From Solirubrobacter sp963736505 (GTDB lineage Bacteria; Actinomycetota; Thermoleophilia; Solirubrobacterales; Solirubrobacteraceae): 64,000 nucleotides of DNA. Positions 53,782 through 62,410 of this stretch are shown here, piece by piece. The notes under the pieces were generated by a model. That model did no database searches. It was not told the DNA's origin and worked only from the letters and a program-made list of their open reading frames with translations. A program made the position numbers and the translations under genes. How positions within the stretch are numbered: position 1 is the first letter of the stretch; every line of letters starts with the position of its first letter. Location: assembly GCA_963736505.1 (NCBI GenBank), contig CAVTOZ010000007.1, positions 1 through 64,000 of the forward strand. The letters run 5' to 3'.

Positions 53782-55217
53782 ACGTCCGGGTCGAAGCGCT
53801 CCATCAGGCGCCGGTAGCGCCACGTCGCGCCCGGCCACTGGACGGTGTCGCGCCCGTTCTCGTCGAGGTACCAGCTCGAGCAGCCGCCGGCCGTCCAGAC
53901 GGTCCCGTGCAGCCGCGTCTGCACGTCGGCGTTGTAGGCCGCCTGCGCCTCGGCCCGCACCTCGACGACGGCGGCGCCGCGCGCGGCCATCACGCGCAGC
54001 GCGTCGAGCACGTACGCGATCTGGAACTCGGCCATCACGACGACCGAGGTGTGGCCGAGCCCGGTGTTCGGCCCGATCAGCATGAACAGGTTCGGGAAGC
54101 CGGTGAACGTCGTGCCGCGATAGGCCTCAGGCGTTCCGCCCCACGCGTCGGCCAGCGAGCGCCCGCCGCGCCCGCGCACGATGCCGGCGATCGGCATGTC
54201 GTTGAAGTGGAAGCCGGTGCCGAAGATCAGCGTGTCGACCGGCCGCTCGCGCCCGTCGCGCGTGACGATCGAGCGCTCGCGCACCTCCGCGATCGCGTCG
54301 GTCACGAGCTCGACATCCGGCTGCTGCAGCGTCGGGTACCACGTGTTCGACAGCAGCACGCGCTTGCAGCCCATGCGGTAGCTGGGACGCAGCTTGGCCC
54401 GCAGCGCGGGATCCTTGACCTGGCGGCCGAGGTGCCATTCGGCGACGCGCTGGATCTGGCGCATGACCGGCGGGTTCATGTAGCCGAGGACGAGCGCCTC
54501 GCGCGCCCAGTAGGCGCTCCCGCGCACGGCGCGCTGGGCGTGCGGGACGGCGCCGTACAGGCGCCGCTCCAGCTCGCTGATGGGCCGGTCGGTGTGGGGG
54601 ATGATCCACGGCGGGGTGCGCTGGAAGACGTGCACCTGCGAGGCGACCTTGCGCACCTCCGGGACGAACTGGATCGCCGACGCGCCGGTCCCGATCACGC
54701 CGACGCGCTCGCCCGTGAGGTCGTGCGAGTGATCCCACGCGCCGGAGTGCATCGTCTCGCCCTCGAAGCGCTCCAGCCCCGGCAGGCTCGGCAGCGCGGG
54801 CGCCGACAGCGGGCCGGTGGCGAGGATCAGCACGCGCGCCGTCAGCGGGCCCTGCGACGTGTCCAGCCGCCAGCGCCCGTCCTCCCAGCGCGCCTCGCGC
54901 AGGTCGCAGCCGAAGCGGATCCGCTCGCGCAGCCCGTCGCGGTCGGCGCAGCCGCGCAGATAGGCGAGGATCTCCGACTGCGGCGAGTACGTGCGCGTCC
55001 AGCTCGCGTTCGGGGCGAAGGAGAACGAGTACAGATGCGACGGTACGTCACAACGGCAGCCCGGATAGGTGTTGGCCCACCAAGTGCCGCCGACGTCGTC
55101 CCCCCGCTCGAGCACGAGGAAGTCCCGCGCGCCCTCCTGCTGCAGCTTGATCGCCATCCCGAGCCCGGAGAACCCGGCTCCCACGATGATCACATCGTGG
55201 TCTACGTCTTCATTCAT
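53760..55217 (-). CDS. flavin-containing monooxygenase (Baeyer-Villiger type)
   Basis: 485 residues. FAD fold GAGFSGLGMAIKLQQEGARD near residue 12; GGTWWANTYPGCRCDVPSHL; the BVMO-type fingerprint FEGETMHSGAWDH (FxGxxxHxxxW) near 155, followed by the NADPH fold RVGVIGTGASAIQFVPEV. C-terminal ATWRYRRLMERFDPDVYEVA. It inserts oxygen next to ketones using NADPH and FAD; substrate unknown. It follows the TetR gene by 12 nt, so that regulator probably controls it. The 3' end overlaps the signal peptidase gene by 22 nt. Confidence 0.85.
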   Translation of the reverse strand: MNEDVDHDVIIVGAGFSGLGMAIKLQQEGARDFLVLERGDDVGGTWWANTYPGCRCDVPSHLYSFSFAPNASWTRTYSPQSEILAYLRGCADRDGLRERIRFGCDLREARWEDGRWRLDTSQGPLTARVLILATGPLSAPALPSLPGLERFEGETMHSGAWDHSHDLTGERVGVIGTGASAIQFVPEVRKVASQVHVFQRTPPWIIPHTDRPISELERRLYGAVPHAQRAVRGSAYWAREALVLGYMNPPVMRQIQRVAEWHLGRQVKDPALRAKLRPSYRMGCKRVLLSNTWYPTLQQPDVELVTDAIAEVRERSIVTRDGRERPVDTLIFGTGFHFNDMPIAGIVRGRGGRSLADAWGGTPEAYRGTTFTGFPNLFMLIGPNTGLGHTSVVVMAEFQIAYVLDALRVMAARGAAVVEVRAEAQAAYNADVQTRLHGTVWTAGGCSSWYLDENGRDTVQWPGATWRYRRLMERFDPDVYEVAAA

Positions 55218-55229
55218 GACCGGCCCACG

Positions 55230-55796
55230 CTACGCCTGCGCGAGGGCGCGGGTCAACCCGCGCACGAACGCCATGTAGCGCTCGGGCGTGAAGGCCTCCG
55301 GGTCCTCGAGCACGTCGAGCGCGGCCCGCTCGGCGAGGGCGAGCACGGCGCGCGCCGCGAGCTCGGGATCGGACGGCCCGAACGGGCGCAGCAGGGCGCG
55401 CACGTGCTCGAGCACGACCGCGCGGCCCGCCTCCACGTGCTCGCGCACGAGGTCCGGCGTCTCGCCGGCGGGCGCGAGCAGCAGGCGCCACTCCGCGGGG
55501 TTGGCGCGCACGGCGCGCAGCCCGTGCTCGACCCAGGCGAGCAGATCCCCCTCGGCGGGCGCCTCCAGCGTCGCCAGAATGCGGCGCTCCTCGCGCTCCA
55601 GCAGCGCGCGCAGCAGCCGGTCGCGGCCGCCGTAGGCGTCGTAGACGACGGTCTTCGCCACGCCTGTCTCGCGCGCGATCGCCTCCATGTTGGCGGCGCC
55701 GTAGCCGCGTGCGCAGATGATCCGCAGGGCGGCGTCGAGCACCTGCTCGCGGCGGACTTCGATCGGCATTCGTGGGGCGCGGGTCTTCTGTGACAT
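55230..55796 (-). CDS. TetR-family regulator
   Basis: 188 residues. The HTH at about 10-55 reads RMPIEVRREQVLDAALRIIC, ARGYGAANMEAIARETGVAK, TVVYDAYGGRDRLLRALLER, typical of TetR. The ligand domain is all-helical. First gene of the monooxygenase operon, divergent from a membrane protein gene across a 26-bp near-perfect palindrome. Confidence 0.9.
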   Translation of the reverse strand: MSQKTRAPRMPIEVRREQVLDAALRIICARGYGAANMEAIARETGVAKTVVYDAYGGRDRLLRALLEREERRILATLEAPAEGDLLAWVEHGLRAVRANPAEWRLLLAPAGETPDLVREHVEAGRAVVLEHVRALLRPFGPSDPELAARAVLALAERAALDVLEDPEAFTPERYMAFVRGLTRALAQA

Positions 55797-55805
55797 AGCT
55801 CAACC

Positions 55806-55831
55806 TACGGTGGCGTACCTACGCTACCGTA
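55806..55831. promoter_or_regulatory. TetR operator candidate
   Basis: TACGGTGGCGTA-CC-TACGCTACCGTA: 12-nt arms with one mismatch, 2-nt spacer, in the 41-bp gap between the TetR start (55796) and the membrane protein start (55838). The right arm contains the TACCGT -10 box of the plus-strand gene, so bound repressor would block it and the tetR promoter together. Confidence 0.75.
55825..55830 (+). promoter_or_regulatory. -10 box of a leaderless promoter inside the operator
   Basis: TACCGT, 7 nt before ATG 55838, with no room for a leader or Shine-Dalgarno. Confidence 0.5.
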
Positions 55832-55837
55832 CCCAGG

Positions 55838-57469
55838 ATGTTCGCCGCCGCTCCCGCGGGAGGCGCCGAGCTCGGCCAGGTGGCGATCGTGGTCGGCTTC
55901 GTGAGCGTCGCCTACGCGGGCCTGTTCAGCTTCGCGCTCGCGCACCGGCGCGGGCGCCCGACGCGGATCGGCCGGCTGGCCGAGCGGCTCGCCGCCTGGC
56001 AGCGGCTGCCGCTGTGGGCGCCGCTGCCGCTCGGCGTCGCGGCCGCGTCGCTGTCGACGGTCTACACGGGCCTGACGTGGGACATGTCGCTGCACATCGA
56101 CCGCGGGCGCGATCCCGGCCCGCTCGCGAACCCGGCGCACTACCTGATCCTGCTCGGCCTCTACGGCATATTCGCGGCCGGCTTCCTCGCGCTGGCCCTC
56201 GCGCCGCCGCGGCAGCGGCCCGTCGGCGGGATCCTGCTCGCCGCGTGCGGGACGTTCGCGCTGATCGGCTTCCCGCTCGACGACGTCTGGCACCGCCTGT
56301 TCGGGCAGGACGTGACGCTGTGGGGCCCGACGCACCTGATCATGCTCGGCGGCGGCACGCTGTCGACGATCGGGGTGGCGGTCCTGCTGGCCGAGGCCGG
56401 GACGCGCGTGCGGCCGGTGCGGGTGCTCGCGTGCGCGACGCTGCTCGTCGGCCTGTCGGCGTTCATGGGCGAGTTCGCGTTCGGCGTGCCGCAGTTCCGG
56501 CTCGTGCTGCAGCCGGCGCTGCTGGCGTTCGCGTCCGGCGTCGCGCTGGTGGCCGCGCGCCGCTGGGCGGGTCCCGGCGCGGCGCTCGGCGCTGCCGTGC
56601 TCGCGCTCGGCCTGGCGCTCTCGGCGGCCGTCTTCGTCGCGCTGGCGGGCGAGGCGATGCCGCGCACGCCGCTGTTCGTGCCGGAGGCGCTCGCGGTCGA
56701 GCTGGCGTTCCTCGCGCGCCGCGGCCCCGTCGTCGCCGGCGCGCTGGCGGCGACGCTCGGCCTGGCCGGCGAGTGGGCCTGGACCCACGGCGCGATGCCG
56801 ATCGCGTGGACCGCCGCGCTGCTGCCCGAGGCGGCGGTCATGGCGCTCGCCGCCGGCGTCGCGGGCGCCGTGATCGGCGGCCAGCTGGGCGGCGCGCTGC
56901 GGGGCGAGCCGCCGTCGCGCCGGCTGGCGGCCGTCGCGCTGGCGGCGTTCGCGGCCGTGCTGGCGAACGGCCTGATCGAGCGCGATCCCGCCGGCGCCCG
57001 CGTGACGATCGCGCGCGGCGCCGCCGGCATGTCGGTCCGCGTCACGCCCGCCGCGCTGGCCGACGACGCCGCCACGGTCCGCTACGTCGCCTGGCAGGGC
57101 GGCCCGCCTCGGCGCGAGGGCACGCTGCGGCGCGTGGCGCCCGGCGTCTACCGCACGAGCGACCGCCTGCCCGTCTCGGGCGACTGGAAGTCGCTGATCC
57201 TGATCGACAGCGGCCGCGCGCTCGTCGCGGCGCCGGTCTACGAGCCGGCCGACAGCGCCATCCCCGTGCCCGCCGTCCCCGCGCGGGCCGAGGTCACGCG
57301 CCCGCTGGAGAAGACGCGCGTCGTGCTCCAGCGCGAGCGCAAGCACGGCGTCCCGACGTGGCTCTGGACGGCCGCGTCGCTGGTCGTGCTCGCGCTCGGG
57401 CTGGCGTTCGTGTCGCTGCTGGCGTGGGGCGTGGAGCGGGCGGCTACGGGGTCGTTGTCGAGAGCGTGA
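55838..57469 (+). CDS. large multi-pass membrane protein of unknown function
   Basis: 543 residues with about eleven hydrophobic segments, e.g. LGQVAIVVGFVSVAYAGLFS, YLILLGLYGIFAAGFLALAL, GGILLAACGTFALIGFPLDD and LIMLGGGTLSTIGVAVLLAE, then TVYTGLTWDMSLHIDRGRDP and FPLDDVWHRLFGQDVTLWGP with conserved-looking Asp/His/Trp in loops. A C-terminal outside domain (about 380-495) precedes a last helix, WTAASLVVLALGLAFVSLLA. No named family recognised. Divergent from, and probably controlled by, the TetR gene. Confidence 0.65.
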   Translation: MFAAAPAGGAELGQVAIVVGFVSVAYAGLFSFALAHRRGRPTRIGRLAERLAAWQRLPLWAPLPLGVAAASLSTVYTGLTWDMSLHIDRGRDPGPLANPAHYLILLGLYGIFAAGFLALALAPPRQRPVGGILLAACGTFALIGFPLDDVWHRLFGQDVTLWGPTHLIMLGGGTLSTIGVAVLLAEAGTRVRPVRVLACATLLVGLSAFMGEFAFGVPQFRLVLQPALLAFASGVALVAARRWAGPGAALGAAVLALGLALSAAVFVALAGEAMPRTPLFVPEALAVELAFLARRGPVVAGALAATLGLAGEWAWTHGAMPIAWTAALLPEAAVMALAAGVAGAVIGGQLGGALRGEPPSRRLAAVALAAFAAVLANGLIERDPAGARVTIARGAAGMSVRVTPAALADDAATVRYVAWQGGPPRREGTLRRVAPGVYRTSDRLPVSGDWKSLILIDSGRALVAAPVYEPADSAIPVPAVPARAEVTRPLEKTRVVLQRERKHGVPTWLWTAASLVVLALGLAFVSLLAWGVERAATGSLSRA

Positions 57470-59675
57470 ACGTCAGCGTCCGGCTGTAGCTGCCGGTGCG
57501 CAGCGCGTCGGTGGCGCCGATCGCCTGCCGGAACGTGATCGCGACGGGCCCGTTGGAGACGGGGCCGCTCCACGCGTTCGGCGCGATCTCGACGCGCAGC
57601 GCCTGCGGCAGCGAGAACGCGCCGTTGGTCAGGTGGCCTGGGTCGGACACGCTGAGCGCGGCGTCGCCCGCCGTGGAGACGACGTTCGCCGTCGTCGACG
57701 CGACGTACTCCTGCGCCAGCCCCGGCGTGAAGAAGCCGAAGCTCGCCGGCGCGCCGAGCGTGAGCGAGAGCGTGGCGGGCACGGTGCCGGCGGCGGTCCC
57801 GTCTGCGTACGTCGCCCAGCCCGGCGCCAGCTTGTAGCCGGGCGGGACGATCTTCGCCGCCGGCGTCGCGACCTGCACGCCGTTGCCGAGGTCCGTCCCC
57901 GGCGCGTCGACGACCGGCAGCCGCAGCTGCAGGTCGGTGACCGTGACCGACTGCTGCGGCGACGCCGGCGTGGAGGAGCGCAGGTACGGCGAGTCGCGCG
58001 AGAGCAACTCGAGCTTGAGCACGTGGCCGGGCTGTACCGTCCACGCCTGCGGGTGCAGCTGGAAGACCTGGCGCGTCGGGCCGGTGCCGGTCGGGCGCAG
58101 GTCGCCGCGCGCGATCAGGCGCTCGGTCGCGCCGTCGACGTCGTACAGCCGCCCGGCCACGTAGTCGTTGGCGCCCGTGGTGGTGAGCGTGGCGACGATC
58201 GTCGGCGAGCCGGCCAGCGTGAACGCGCTCGTCGGTGCGGGGAGCCTGTAGGTCGCCGCCGTCGCGTTGTCGGCGCTGGAGGTGGTCGTGCACACGTCGC
58301 CGGACGTGAACGCGTTCGACGGCGCCGCCCCCGGCGCGACGACGGTCTGCGTGCCGGGCGCGTCGAGCCGCACCTCGCCGGGCGCCAGCTGCGGCCACGA
58401 CGGCGCGTGATAGCGCGTCCCGGCGCCGCTGACCGGGCACTTGCTGGTGAGGATGTCGACGCCGCCGCGCGCGTCGGCGGGCTCGGAGCCGACGCCCTTG
58501 AGGTAGTAGTCGAACCACGCGTTCTCGGCGTTGTTGAGCGCGGTGCGATCGGCCGTCGAGACGGCGCCCGCGCGCGGGTTGTGGCCGAAGTCGAGGTGGA
58601 ACATCGTGATCGGCGCGTTCGGCCAGCGGGCGCGGACCTTGTTGTAGTACCGGATCGCCTCGTCGACGGGGAACAGGTCGTCGTTCCAGCCGTTGGCCAG
58701 CAGCGCGGGTGCGGGCGGGAGGGAGTCGTCGATGTAGAGCGCCGAGTGGTTGGCCGCCAGCTCATCGGTCATCGCCTGCGCGGCGGCGTTGGTGTCGAAC
58801 GGCCCGTCGCCGTCGGTGATCGCCTTCCAGCCGGTGATGTCGGCCGACGCGTCGGTGCCGATCGGGGCGTAGAAGCCGAGCACCTGGCCGGCGAGGTAGA
58901 GGTTGCCGTTCCAGCTCTGCTTCTGGACGCCGATGCGGCGGTCGCCGAGCGGGCCGCGGTAGGTGCCGTTGGAGACGTAGTCGAGGCTCGAGCCGTTCGG
59001 CATCAGCGCCGTGTCGAGGTCGCTCCACGTGAACTCCGGCGCGGTCGCGGCGATCTGCATCGGCTTGCCGGCCGGGCTCGTCCACGGCACGAGCGCGCCG
59101 TCCGCCCGCTGCACGCGGTTGCGCAGCGCGCCGAGCGCGATCGCCATCCCGCCGCCGTAGGAGCCGCCGGTCGCGCCGATCTTCTGCGGGTCGATCGCGC
59201 CGTCGTCGGCGAGCAGCCCGAGCAGGTACTGCGCGTCGTGCACCTCGTAGGCGTTGTGCATCAGGTGGATGTAGCCCTTGCCCGTGCACTCGGCCGGGCG
59301 CGGCGACGCGCAGGAGCGGCCCCAGCCGCGGTCGGAGATCGAGAAGACCGCGTAGCCGCGCGCGAGCGCGCGCTGGACGTCGGCGTTCGTGACCGACGGG
59401 ACGATCTTCGAGCCGCCCCAGCCGTGGTAGATGCCGATCACGGGATACGGCCCATCCGGGCCCGTCGCGGGCGCGGGCGGGAAGGCGGCCGCGACGTCGA
59501 TCGGGCTCCCGTCCCAACTCGGCACCGTGGCGGCGCCCGTGCCGCAGAAGCGCTGGCCGTTGGCCTGCACCGTACAGGCGACCGCGCCGCCGAACACGCT
59601 CGAAATGGCGGCGTCCGCCGTCGATGGGACCAGCAACCCGGCCGCCACCGCGGCCGCGATGAGCATCCTGCGCAT
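57444..59675 (-). CDS. secreted CocE/X-Pro-dipeptidyl-peptidase-type hydrolase
   Basis: 743 residues. Signal peptide MRRMLIAAAVAAGLLVPSTA. The alpha/beta-hydrolase part has YPVIGIYHGWGGSK, the nucleophile elbow GATGGSYGGGMAIALG with Ser172, an acid in NGWNDDLFPVDEAI and His in HLDFGHNPRAG. After about residue 420 there is a jelly-roll C-domain (GEVRLDAPGTQTVVAPGAAP, LKLELLSRDSPYLRSSTPAS) and a last beta domain of about 110 residues. It would cleave esters or peptides outside the cell. It overlaps the convergent membrane protein gene by 26 nt. Confidence 0.8.
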   Translation of the reverse strand: MRRMLIAAAVAAGLLVPSTADAAISSVFGGAVACTVQANGQRFCGTGAATVPSWDGSPIDVAAAFPPAPATGPDGPYPVIGIYHGWGGSKIVPSVTNADVQRALARGYAVFSISDRGWGRSCASPRPAECTGKGYIHLMHNAYEVHDAQYLLGLLADDGAIDPQKIGATGGSYGGGMAIALGALRNRVQRADGALVPWTSPAGKPMQIAATAPEFTWSDLDTALMPNGSSLDYVSNGTYRGPLGDRRIGVQKQSWNGNLYLAGQVLGFYAPIGTDASADITGWKAITDGDGPFDTNAAAQAMTDELAANHSALYIDDSLPPAPALLANGWNDDLFPVDEAIRYYNKVRARWPNAPITMFHLDFGHNPRAGAVSTADRTALNNAENAWFDYYLKGVGSEPADARGGVDILTSKCPVSGAGTRYHAPSWPQLAPGEVRLDAPGTQTVVAPGAAPSNAFTSGDVCTTTSSADNATAATYRLPAPTSAFTLAGSPTIVATLTTTGANDYVAGRLYDVDGATERLIARGDLRPTGTGPTRQVFQLHPQAWTVQPGHVLKLELLSRDSPYLRSSTPASPQQSVTVTDLQLRLPVVDAPGTDLGNGVQVATPAAKIVPPGYKLAPGWATYADGTAAGTVPATLSLTLGAPASFGFFTPGLAQEYVASTTANVVSTAGDAALSVSDPGHLTNGAFSLPQALRVEIAPNAWSGPVSNGPVAITFRQAIGATDALRTGSYSRTLTFTLSTTTP

Positions 59676-59711
59676 CTCTCTCTCCTCCTCCGTGACCCTG
59701 CGGAGCGGAGT

Positions 59712-60194
59712 CTAAGCGCTGCGGAGGTTCGCGATCACTTCAGAAGCCATACGAAGGCGTAGGGCGAGCACACGCGCGAGATCGCGCAACATCGCGTGGG
59801 CGAGCTCGGGCGCGGCGGCGTGGAGGCGCTCGAACGCCGCCTCGTCGAGCCGCACGACCTCGATGTCGGTGACCGCGTCGAGCGTCGCCGAGCGCGGCCG
59901 GCCGTCGAAGAACGCCAGCTCGCCGACCACCGACGGCGCGTCGATCGTCTTGAACGCGCTCTCGTCGCGCGGGAGCCGGACGCCGACCGTGCCCTCGGTC
60001 AGCAGGTACAGCGCGCGGTCGTCCTCGCCGGCCTGCACGAGCGCGAGGCCCGCGCCGACGTGGCGCACCTCGGCGTGCGCGAAGACGACCGCCCAGTCCG
60101 ACGCGGTGGCGTCGGGCATGAACAGCAGATCGGCTGAGTCCTCGTGGGCCTCCTCGGCGAAGACGAGGAACGGGCCGGCGTGAAAGACGCTCAC
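59712..60194 (-). CDS. cyclic-nucleotide-binding domain protein
   Basis: 160 residues from GTG 60194 (VSVFHAGPFLVFAEEAHEDS). The CNB fold reads AVVFAHAEVRHVGAGLALVQ, AGEDDRALYLLTEGTVGVRL, VVGELAFFDGRPRSATLDAV; GELAFFDGRPRSAT is the phosphate-binding cassette with Glu and Arg. A helix RLHAAAPELAHAMLRDLARV follows. No DNA-binding domain. Its GTG shares a base with the TAG of the upstream gene (TAGTG), a re-initiation layout. Confidence 0.8.
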   Translation of the reverse strand: MSVFHAGPFLVFAEEAHEDSADLLFMPDATASDWAVVFAHAEVRHVGAGLALVQAGEDDRALYLLTEGTVGVRLPRDESAFKTIDAPSVVGELAFFDGRPRSATLDAVTDIEVVRLDEAAFERLHAAAPELAHAMLRDLARVLALRLRMASEVIANLRSA

Positions 60195-61219
60195 TACGCC
60201 CCAAGGTACTGGGCGAGCGCCTCGGCTTCCCGCTCGACCGGGCCGAGGTCGACGTCGCGCCACGGCTCGAGCCGGATCGCGCCGTCGACCTGGCGCCACG
60301 TGCCGGCCACGGTGCCGTCGACCAGGAACGTGGGCAGCGACTGCGGGATCCTGGAGCTGAAGATCCGCGGGCGGTCCTCCTCGCGGATGATCAGCGCGCG
60401 GCGCGCGTGGGCGAGCAGCGTCGCGTCCCAGGTCGGCAGGAAGCGCACCGGCGCGGCCGTGCCGGCGGGCGGCAGCGGCGCCCGCGGGAGGTCGACCAGC
60501 TCGGCGCCGTCCTCGGCGCGGAAGCGGCGCAGCTCGAGCCCGCCGAGCTCGACCTCGCCGGCGTTGAGCCCGGCGAAGTTGGCGATCTCATTGACCGTCG
60601 ACGGCCCGAAGCCCTGCAGGTAGCGGCGGATCAGCGTCGTCAGCGGATCGCCGGCGCCGGCCGGGCCGACCCACTCCTCGGCGAGCCCGTAGAGGTCGGC
60701 GCGGCGCCGCTCCCACGTGCCCGACGGCGGCACGCGGACCATGTCGAGCCACAGGCCGAGGCCGTGGAAGCGCTCCTTGCCGACGAGCGCCTCGAGCTCC
60801 TTGCGCCGCAGCGCGCCGTCGCGCAGGGCCGTGCGCGCCAGCTCCGCCGCCTCGTCCATGTCCGCCGCGGACTTCATCGCGCGCCGCCACGAGACCCGGC
60901 GGCCGCCGCGGACGGCGAGCGCGAGCGGCCAGTAGTCCGCCTTGGAGACCAGGTGGATGGTCGAGCGCATCAGCGTGCCCTGGACGACGCTGCGCCGCTC
61001 CAGCGCCCGCGTGACGGCGTCGCGCTCGAGCCCGGCGACGCGCGACCACAGCCCGATGTACATCGACGGCGCGTACTGCGCCTGGATCCCGCCGATCCGC
61101 TCGAGCACGCGCGGGAGCGGCGCGGAGAAGCGCTCGAGCAGGCCCTGGCGCGCGAGCACGGCGCGGTTGAGCTCCATCTGCGTCAGCGTCCGGGGCACGC
61201 GGAGTAGGTTGCCATTCAT
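60194..61219 (-). CDS. winged-helix DNA-binding domain protein (HTH_42/YcaQ-like)
   Basis: 341 residues from ATG 61219 (MNGNLLRVPRTLTQMELNRA). The family signature is LNRAVLARQGLLERFSAPLP, RIGGIQAQYAPSMYIGLWSR and QGTLMRSTIHLVSKADYWPL. The C-terminal part has RYLQGFGPSTVNEIANFAGL, VRFLPTWDATLLAHARRALI and VDGTVAGTWRQVDGAIRLEP, as in HTH_42 proteins, some of which act as DNA glycosylases (YcaQ/AlkX). Starts further inside, e.g. MELNRAV at about 61177, are possible. Confidence 0.8.
   Translation of the reverse strand: MNGNLLRVPRTLTQMELNRAVLARQGLLERFSAPLPRVLERIGGIQAQYAPSMYIGLWSRVAGLERDAVTRALERRSVVQGTLMRSTIHLVSKADYWPLALAVRGGRRVSWRRAMKSAADMDEAAELARTALRDGALRRKELEALVGKERFHGLGLWLDMVRVPPSGTWERRRADLYGLAEEWVGPAGAGDPLTTLIRRYLQGFGPSTVNEIANFAGLNAGEVELGGLELRRFRAEDGAELVDLPRAPLPPAGTAAPVRFLPTWDATLLAHARRALIIREEDRPRIFSSRIPQSLPTFLVDGTVAGTWRQVDGAIRLEPWRDVDLGPVEREAEALAQYLGA
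61205..61210 (+). promoter_or_regulatory. -10 box of a leaderless promoter
   Basis: TAGGTT, 7 nt before the ATG of the PEBP gene. The box lies inside the first codons of the divergent winged-helix gene. Confidence 0.45.
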
Positions 61220-61754
61220 GTCCCTCGAACGGCCCACCGCGCCGGACCCCTACGACCTGCTGCCGGCGAAGCCGTCGTTCACGCTCGAGAGCGACGAGCT
61301 GCGCGACGGCGAGCTGATGGACGCCTCGTTCGTGCACGCGATGGCGGGCGGCGAGTCCGACCACTCGCCGCACCTGCGCTGGTCCGGCTTCCCCGCCGAG
61401 ACCAAGAGCTTCACGATCACCTGCTTCGACCCCGACGCGCCGACGCACAGCGGCTTCTGGCACTGGCTGCTCGTCAACGTGCCCGCCTCGGTCACCGAGC
61501 TGCCCTCGGGCGCGGGCAGCGGCGGCGAGCTGCCGCCGGGCGCGTTCCACGTCCGCAACGACTACGGCGAGAAGGCCTGGGGCGGCGCCGCGCCGCCGAA
61601 GGGCGACCCGCCGCACCGGTACGTGTTCGCCGTGCACGCGGTGGACGTCGAGGCGCTGGAGGTCAACGAGGACGTCTCGCCGGCGTTCGTCGGCTTCAAC
61701 CTCGCCTTCCACACGCTGGCGCGGGGGACGCTGCGGCCGCTGTTCAGCGCGTAG
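61218..61754 (+). CDS. YbhB/YbcL family (PEBP, Raf-kinase-inhibitor-like) protein
   Basis: 178 residues. Motifs: SPHLRWSGFPAETKSFTITC, CFDPDAPTHSGFWHWLLVNV (the DPDAP..G..HW ligand-pocket motif), GAFHVRNDYGEKAWGGAAPP and PHRYVFAVHAVDVEALEVNE. Phosphatidylethanolamine-binding fold; bacterial role unclear. The ATG overlaps the divergent start codon (CATG). Confidence 0.9.
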   Translation: MSLERPTAPDPYDLLPAKPSFTLESDELRDGELMDASFVHAMAGGESDHSPHLRWSGFPAETKSFTITCFDPDAPTHSGFWHWLLVNVPASVTELPSGAGSGGELPPGAFHVRNDYGEKAWGGAAPPKGDPPHRYVFAVHAVDVEALEVNEDVSPAFVGFNLAFHTLARGTLRPLFSA

Positions 61755-62340
61755 CGGCGGCGGCGATCATCTCGACGACGGTCTCCAGCGGGAGCGCCGT
61801 CGAGTCGACCACGAGGTGGTACAGCGACGGATCGCGCGCGTCGGCGCCGTAGAAGTGGCGCACGTAGGCCTCGCGCGCGCGGTCGCTGTCGCGCCGCAGC
61901 CGCTCGGCGTCGGCGGGCGTCAGGCCGCCGAGCCCGATCGCCTGGGCGAGCCGGCGCTCCTTCGGGCCGTCGAGCCGCACGTGCAGCGCCCCCGGGCGGT
62001 CGCGCAGGACGATCGCGCCGGCCCGGCCGAGCACGACGGCGCCGGTGTCCGCGTGCTCGAGGATGATCCGCTCGGTCTCGCGCCGGTAGTCCTCGCCGGC
62101 GAGCACGCCGGCCTGGACCATCGCGCCGGCCAGCTCGGGCAGCAGCGCGAACGAGGAGGCGAGCCGCCCGATCGCGTCGCCCAGCGACTCGTCGTGCGCG
62201 AGCGCGTCGTCGAGCGGCACGGCCAGGCGCTCGGACACGCGGACCGGGATCGCGCGGTCGAGCAGCTCGACGCCGAGGCGCTCGGCCAGCGCGGGACCGA
62301 CGCGGCTGCCGCCGGCGCCGAAGGAGGCGGAGAGGGTCAC
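61744..62340 (-). CDS. cytidylate-kinase-like family protein
   Basis: GTG at 62340 gives 198 residues: VTLSASFGAGGSRVGPALAE (P-loop-like GAGGSRVG), RLGVELLDRAIPVRVSERLA, ADTGAVVLGRAGAIVLRDRP, ALHVRLDGPKERRLAQAIGL and YHLVVDSTALPLETVVEMIA. It matches the Cytidylate_kin2-type family of P-loop kinases. Substrate not assured. The end overlaps the convergent PEBP gene by 11 nt. Confidence 0.8.
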   Translation of the reverse strand: MTLSASFGAGGSRVGPALAERLGVELLDRAIPVRVSERLAVPLDDALAHDESLGDAIGRLASSFALLPELAGAMVQAGVLAGEDYRRETERIILEHADTGAVVLGRAGAIVLRDRPGALHVRLDGPKERRLAQAIGLGGLTPADAERLRRDSDRAREAYVRHFYGADARDPSLYHLVVDSTALPLETVVEMIAAAATR

Positions 62341-62410
62341 GAGCGCGGGCGTGGCGCGCAGGTTAGCCCGAGCGGATGCCGGGCGGGTGAGGGCCTGCCA
62401 CCCTGGAGGG

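Noticed and set aside
52734..55793. A 1019-residue open frame on the plus strand
   Set aside because: Arg/Ala-rich antisense and out-of-frame translation of the signal peptidase and monooxygenase genes; no motifs and typical third-position shadow.
57633..59762. A 709-residue plus-strand frame
   Set aside because: Antisense of the secreted CocE-type hydrolase, which has signal peptide and GxSxGG elbow.
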